DNA of 15,844 nucleotides from assembly GCA_019235595.1 (NCBI GenBank), contig JAFAKI010000108.1, positions 1-15,844 of the forward strand, written 5' to 3'. Under the pieces are notes generated by a model that saw only the letters and a list, made by a program, of their open reading frames with translations, was not told the DNA's origin and ran no database searches. The position numbers and the translations under genes are program-made. Positions 13,320 through 15,844 of the stretch are shown here, piece after piece; within the stretch, counting starts at the first letter, position 1; each line of letters opens with the position of its first letter. The stretch comes from Mucilaginibacter sp. Its GTDB lineage: Bacteria; Bacteroidota; Bacteroidia; Sphingobacteriales; Sphingobacteriaceae.

Positions 13320-14312
13320 TTATTTCTTAATAAATGCTGCTACACCTTTTGGATGTATTTTGAGGATGTTCTTGTTAGCGTCAAAATTCAGGCTGTCGAG
13401 GCAAAGCTGCCGCAATACATAGTCTTTTTTCTGCGGATAAATGCGATGGTACAGGATATAATACTGGCCGTTTTCTTTAAATACAGTATGGTGCCCTGGC
13501 CCATAAGTAGCACTGTCAGCCGAGGTTGATAGAATCGGATCATTCGGGCCTTCTACCCAAGGGCCCAATGGTGTTTTGCTTGTAGAATATCGTACCTGGT
13601 AACTTGCGTCAATGGCCTTACCATAAGAATACATCAGATAATACAAGCCCTTTCGCTTTATCATGTGCGGTGCCTCGAAATAATGAGGTGGCGTAATGTC
13701 GACCGGGGAACCATCAAAAGAAATCATGTCCTTTTTGAGTTTTACCGCCATGCAATGCCCGTTAACCCATTTAAATCCTGATCCCCAGTACAAATAAGCC
13801 TGCCCGTTGTCGTCAATAAAACAATCGGGGTCGATGTTATGCACATTGGGGAAATCGCTGGGTTTGATCAAAGGAGTATTGTCGGCCTTTGCATTTTTCC
13901 ATGGCCCAAGAGGTGAATTGCTTACGCCGGCCCAAACCTCGCTGCCGACAGCCACATACATATAAAATTTGCCATTCGGAGCTTTGCGAATAGATGGCGC
14001 CCAAACCATAGCGTCGCCGGATGTAGGACTTGTGCAGGCTTTCTTAGTTGGCCAGTTTAGATGCCTCTGAATAAATGTCTTAAAATCTTTTGTTTCCAAA
14101 ACGCCCAGCTCATCACTGCCCCAGGGATCGATAGTGGCATAGATATAGTATACCCCTTTATCTTTTATAATGGCGGGGTCAGCAAAATAGCCCTCAGTTA
14201 TCGGATTTTTTATAAAATCGGCCTGGGCAAACGAACTTACCGTGCAAAATAGGCAGATCGTTATTGTTAAGACATTCCGAAAGAGGATTTGGCTGAACAT
14301 CAGATATATCAC
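13320..14312 (-). CDS. Secreted glycoside hydrolase family 43 (arabinosidase/arabinanase-like)
   Basis: A 330-residue five-bladed beta-propeller enzyme of GH43. It has a signal peptide (cut after SSFAQ near residue 30) and no lipobox. Catalytic residues by family pattern are the base Asp45 in YFADPAI, the pKa-tuning Asp161 in NIDPDCF, and the acid Glu213 in YFEAPHM. GH43 enzymes cut arabinose or xylose residues from plant polysaccharides, and the position between araD and araA favours an arabinose-releasing role; exact specificity is not visible. The listed start is GTG at 14312. ATG at 14300 (MFSQILFRN) is equally possible and leaves an 18-base gap to araD. It would act in the periplasm or outside. 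Confidence 0.93.
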   Translation of the reverse strand: MIYLMFSQILFRNVLTITICLFCTVSSFAQADFIKNPITEGYFADPAIIKDKGVYYIYATIDPWGSDELGVLETKDFKTFIQRHLNWPTKKACTSPTSGDAMVWAPSIRKAPNGKFYMYVAVGSEVWAGVSNSPLGPWKNAKADNTPLIKPSDFPNVHNIDPDCFIDDNGQAYLYWGSGFKWVNGHCMAVKLKKDMISFDGSPVDITPPHYFEAPHMIKRKGLYYLMYSYGKAIDASYQVRYSTSKTPLGPWVEGPNDPILSTSADSATYGPGHHTVFKENGQYYILYHRIYPQKKDYVLRQLCLDSLNFDANKNILKIHPKGVAAFIKK

Positions 14313-14318
14313 TATAAT

Positions 14319-15014
14319 TTATTGTCCGTAATAAGAGCCAGGTCCATGTTTGCGCTCGTAATGCTTCTTTATCAGCGAGTCCTTCATCCGTTTACATTCC
14401 GGGTTGATCTGCTCTGTTAATAAGGCCATTTGAGCTACCGATTCTAACACTGCGCTGTTGTAAACTGCTTTGTCTGCGTTTTTACCCCAGGTAAAGGGTG
14501 CTTGATTCCCCACCAAAATCATTTCCACTCCATGATAATCGAGCTTGCGTTCGTTCAGGCAATCCATAATCTGGAAACCGGTCTGATATTCATAATCGCC
14601 TTTGATCATATCATCGTGCATCGGTTTGGCACAGGGTATGTCTACTGTCTTATGGTCGGCATGGGTAGTGCCATAAATTGGTACGTCGCGCAAGGCTTGC
14701 GCCCATGAGGTGGCATAGGTGGAGTGCGTATGGCAGATACCGCCGATATTCCAATGTTTATATAAAACCGCGTGGGTTTTGGTATCGGATGACGGCCTCA
14801 GATCGCCTTCAACTGTTTTGCCGTCGAAATCTACGATCACCATGTTAGCAGGTGAAAGCACCTCATAAGGCACTCCGCTTGGCTTAATGGCGAAAACGCC
14901 TAAATCACGGTCGGCCTGGCTTACATTTCCGAACGTGAAAATCACCAGGTTCAATTGGGGCAATTTCATATTAGCCAGGTAGGCGGCCTCACGAATATGC
15001 TGGTATTTACTCAT
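14319..15014 (-). CDS. araD: L-ribulose-5-phosphate 4-epimerase, zinc-ligand His171 replaced by Gln
   Basis: A 231-residue class II aldolase-like enzyme that converts L-ribulose-5-P to D-xylulose-5-P. It has the same length as E. coli AraD, and residues align without gaps: zinc ligands His95 and His97 (ICHTHSTY), Asp120 (THADHK) and Tyr229 (GSYYGQ). The third zinc ligand, His171, is Gln here: the segment reads LVGNQAPFTWG where the family has NHGPFTWG or NHAPFTWG. The codon is CAA, one base from CAT or CAC. Zinc binding should be weakened, so activity is doubtful unless the base is an error. I chose ATG 15014 over TTG 15023, which would overlap araB; the gap to araB is then 5 bases. GH43 follows. 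Confidence 0.96.
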   Translation of the reverse strand: MSKYQHIREAAYLANMKLPQLNLVIFTFGNVSQADRDLGVFAIKPSGVPYEVLSPANMVIVDFDGKTVEGDLRPSSDTKTHAVLYKHWNIGGICHTHSTYATSWAQALRDVPIYGTTHADHKTVDIPCAKPMHDDMIKGDYEYQTGFQIMDCLNERKLDYHGVEMILVGNQAPFTWGKNADKAVYNSAVLESVAQMALLTEQINPECKRMKDSLIKKHYERKHGPGSYYGQ

Positions 15015-15019
15015 GGCTA

Positions 15020-15844
15020 TCAATTGGTTTTTTGTTCAATAAATTTACCCAGTGCGATATATTTTTCATATCGCTTTTGATATAAAGCAGCTTTCGCCGG
15101 ATCAGGGAAATATTCCTTATCAAAGCCGCCTCCCATTGCTGCCATTGCTTCCTCAACATTAGGGTAGATGCCTGCTGCAGTGGCTGCAAACATGGCTGCC
15201 CCCAAAGCGCAGGTATGTTCAAACTGGTGTATGCGGATAGGCATTTGCATTACATCAGCCATCATTTGCATTATGTAAGGTGATTTTTTTGCCACACCAC
15301 CGATACCAATTAATCCCTTTACCGGAACGCCTTCACTGTTGAAACGGTCGACAATGCTTTTGGCCCCAAAACAGGTAGCCTCGGCCCATGCCCTGAACAC
15401 CCGAGGGGCATCGCTGCCCAAGCTTAAGCCGCTTATGGCAGCTTTTAGAAGTTGATTAGCATCGGGAGTTCTGCGTCCGTTCAGCCAATCCACAGCCAAT
15501 TCGGCATTTTCATCTAATGGTAATTCCGCTGCCTGTTTGCTTAATTCTGGGATGATTTTGTTTGAGATACTTTCCTGCAATTGCTTGTCATCTATAAATT
15601 GCAGCGGCCATTCCAATAGCTTTCTAAACCATGCGTAAGTGTCGCCAAATGCCGACTGGCCAGCCTCAAGACCTATCATGCCTGGTATAACAGAGCCATC
15701 TACTTGTCCGCAAATGCCTTTGATGAGCTTGCCTTCCAGGTCTGAGTTTGGCACAACCAACATATCGCAAGTGGATGTCCCCATTACCTTGCTTAAGTGA
15801 TATGGCTCTATTTGTCCGCCTACGGCGCCCATGTGTGCATCAAA
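15020..15844 (-). CDS. araB: Ribulokinase, C-terminal part (5' end outside window)
   Basis: The frame runs off the window end; the apparent Met at 15832 is internal, preceded in frame by FDAH. The visible 274 residues cover the C-terminal half of an FGGY-family sugar kinase. Landmarks are FDAHMGAVGGQIEPYHL, the segment MIGLEAGQSAFGDTYAWF, LNGRRTPDANQLLKAAISG, GIGGVAKKSPYIMQMMADV and HTCALGAAMFAATAAG, which belong to the FGGY_C domain. The GLEAGQSAFGDT context and the neighbouring araD and araA point to ribulokinase rather than xylulokinase. It phosphorylates L-ribulose with ATP in the cytoplasm. It is the first visible gene of the arabinose operon; the promoter must lie beyond the window. Confidence 0.94.
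   Translation of the reverse strand, partial: FDAHMGAVGGQIEPYHLSKVMGTSTCDMLVVPNSDLEGKLIKGICGQVDGSVIPGMIGLEAGQSAFGDTYAWFRKLLEWPLQFIDDKQLQESISNKIIPELSKQAAELPLDENAELAVDWLNGRRTPDANQLLKAAISGLSLGSDAPRVFRAWAEATCFGAKSIVDRFNSEGVPVKGLIGIGGVAKKSPYIMQMMADVMQMPIRIHQFEHTCALGAAMFAATAAGIYPNVEEAMAAMGGGFDKEYFPDPAKAALYQKRYEKYIALGKFIEQKTN

Noticed and set aside
13122..13529. Plus-strand open frame of 135 codons over araA and GH43
   Set aside because: It is antisense to two strongly conserved genes and spans their junction. Its composition mirrors the real genes.

Overview
This window is chromosomal DNA from a Bacteroidota bacterium. It most resembles the Sphingobacteriaceae (Mucilaginibacter/Pedobacter type). 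That placement rests on weak Shine-Dalgarno sequences, traces of TTTG / TAnnTTTG promoters, DUF2911, YtxH and collagen-repeat lipoprotein families, and a Bacteroidota-style arabinose operon with an embedded GH43 enzyme. Genus is an inference.

Layout. 1-2071: the end of recR, a GT2 glycosyltransferase and a short-chain dehydrogenase, packed as an operon and closed by a strong two-way terminator. 2086-4000: a secreted DUF2911 protein (-), an AlkB-type dioxygenase (+) with a frameshift near its 3' end, and a putative outer-membrane protein (-). 4141-4611: a near-perfect ModE-type operator beside a one-domain ModE-like regulator that has its own Bacteroidota-type promoter. 4826-6239: a lipoprotein with collagen-like triplets, a DUF892 ferritin-like protein with altered ligand positions, and two tandem hairpins. 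6396-9006: a secreted M1 metallopeptidase, a YtxH membrane protein and a cold-shock protein. 9147-11030: one AT-rich gene fusing an ABC/AAA15-type ATPase to a DUF4435/TOPRIM domain, which looks like an acquired anti-phage gene. 11077-15844 (all -): araB (partial), araD, a secreted GH43, araA and a HAD hydrolase, forming an arabinose operon.

How the genes work together. In the arabinose block, GH43 would release arabinose from plant polymers outside the cytoplasm. AraA, AraB and AraD would then convert it to xylulose-5-phosphate. AraD, however, carries Gln at the position of the third zinc-binding His (171, E. coli numbering). The ModE-like gene and the operator next to it suggest local control, most likely of the outer-membrane protein gene at 3410-4000.

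Most notable observations: (1) the ModE box paired with a regulator that lacks any molybdate-sensing domain; (2) the fused ATPase-DUF4435 gene, which resembles a single-chain PARIS-like system; (3) AraD His171 to Gln; (4) the alkB frameshift that removes the RxNxTxR motif; (5) a GT2 enzyme whose usual active-site motifs are altered together. No tRNA, rRNA, CRISPR array or insertion sequence was recognised. No gene-free stretch exceeds 300 bases; the longest is 6110-6395.
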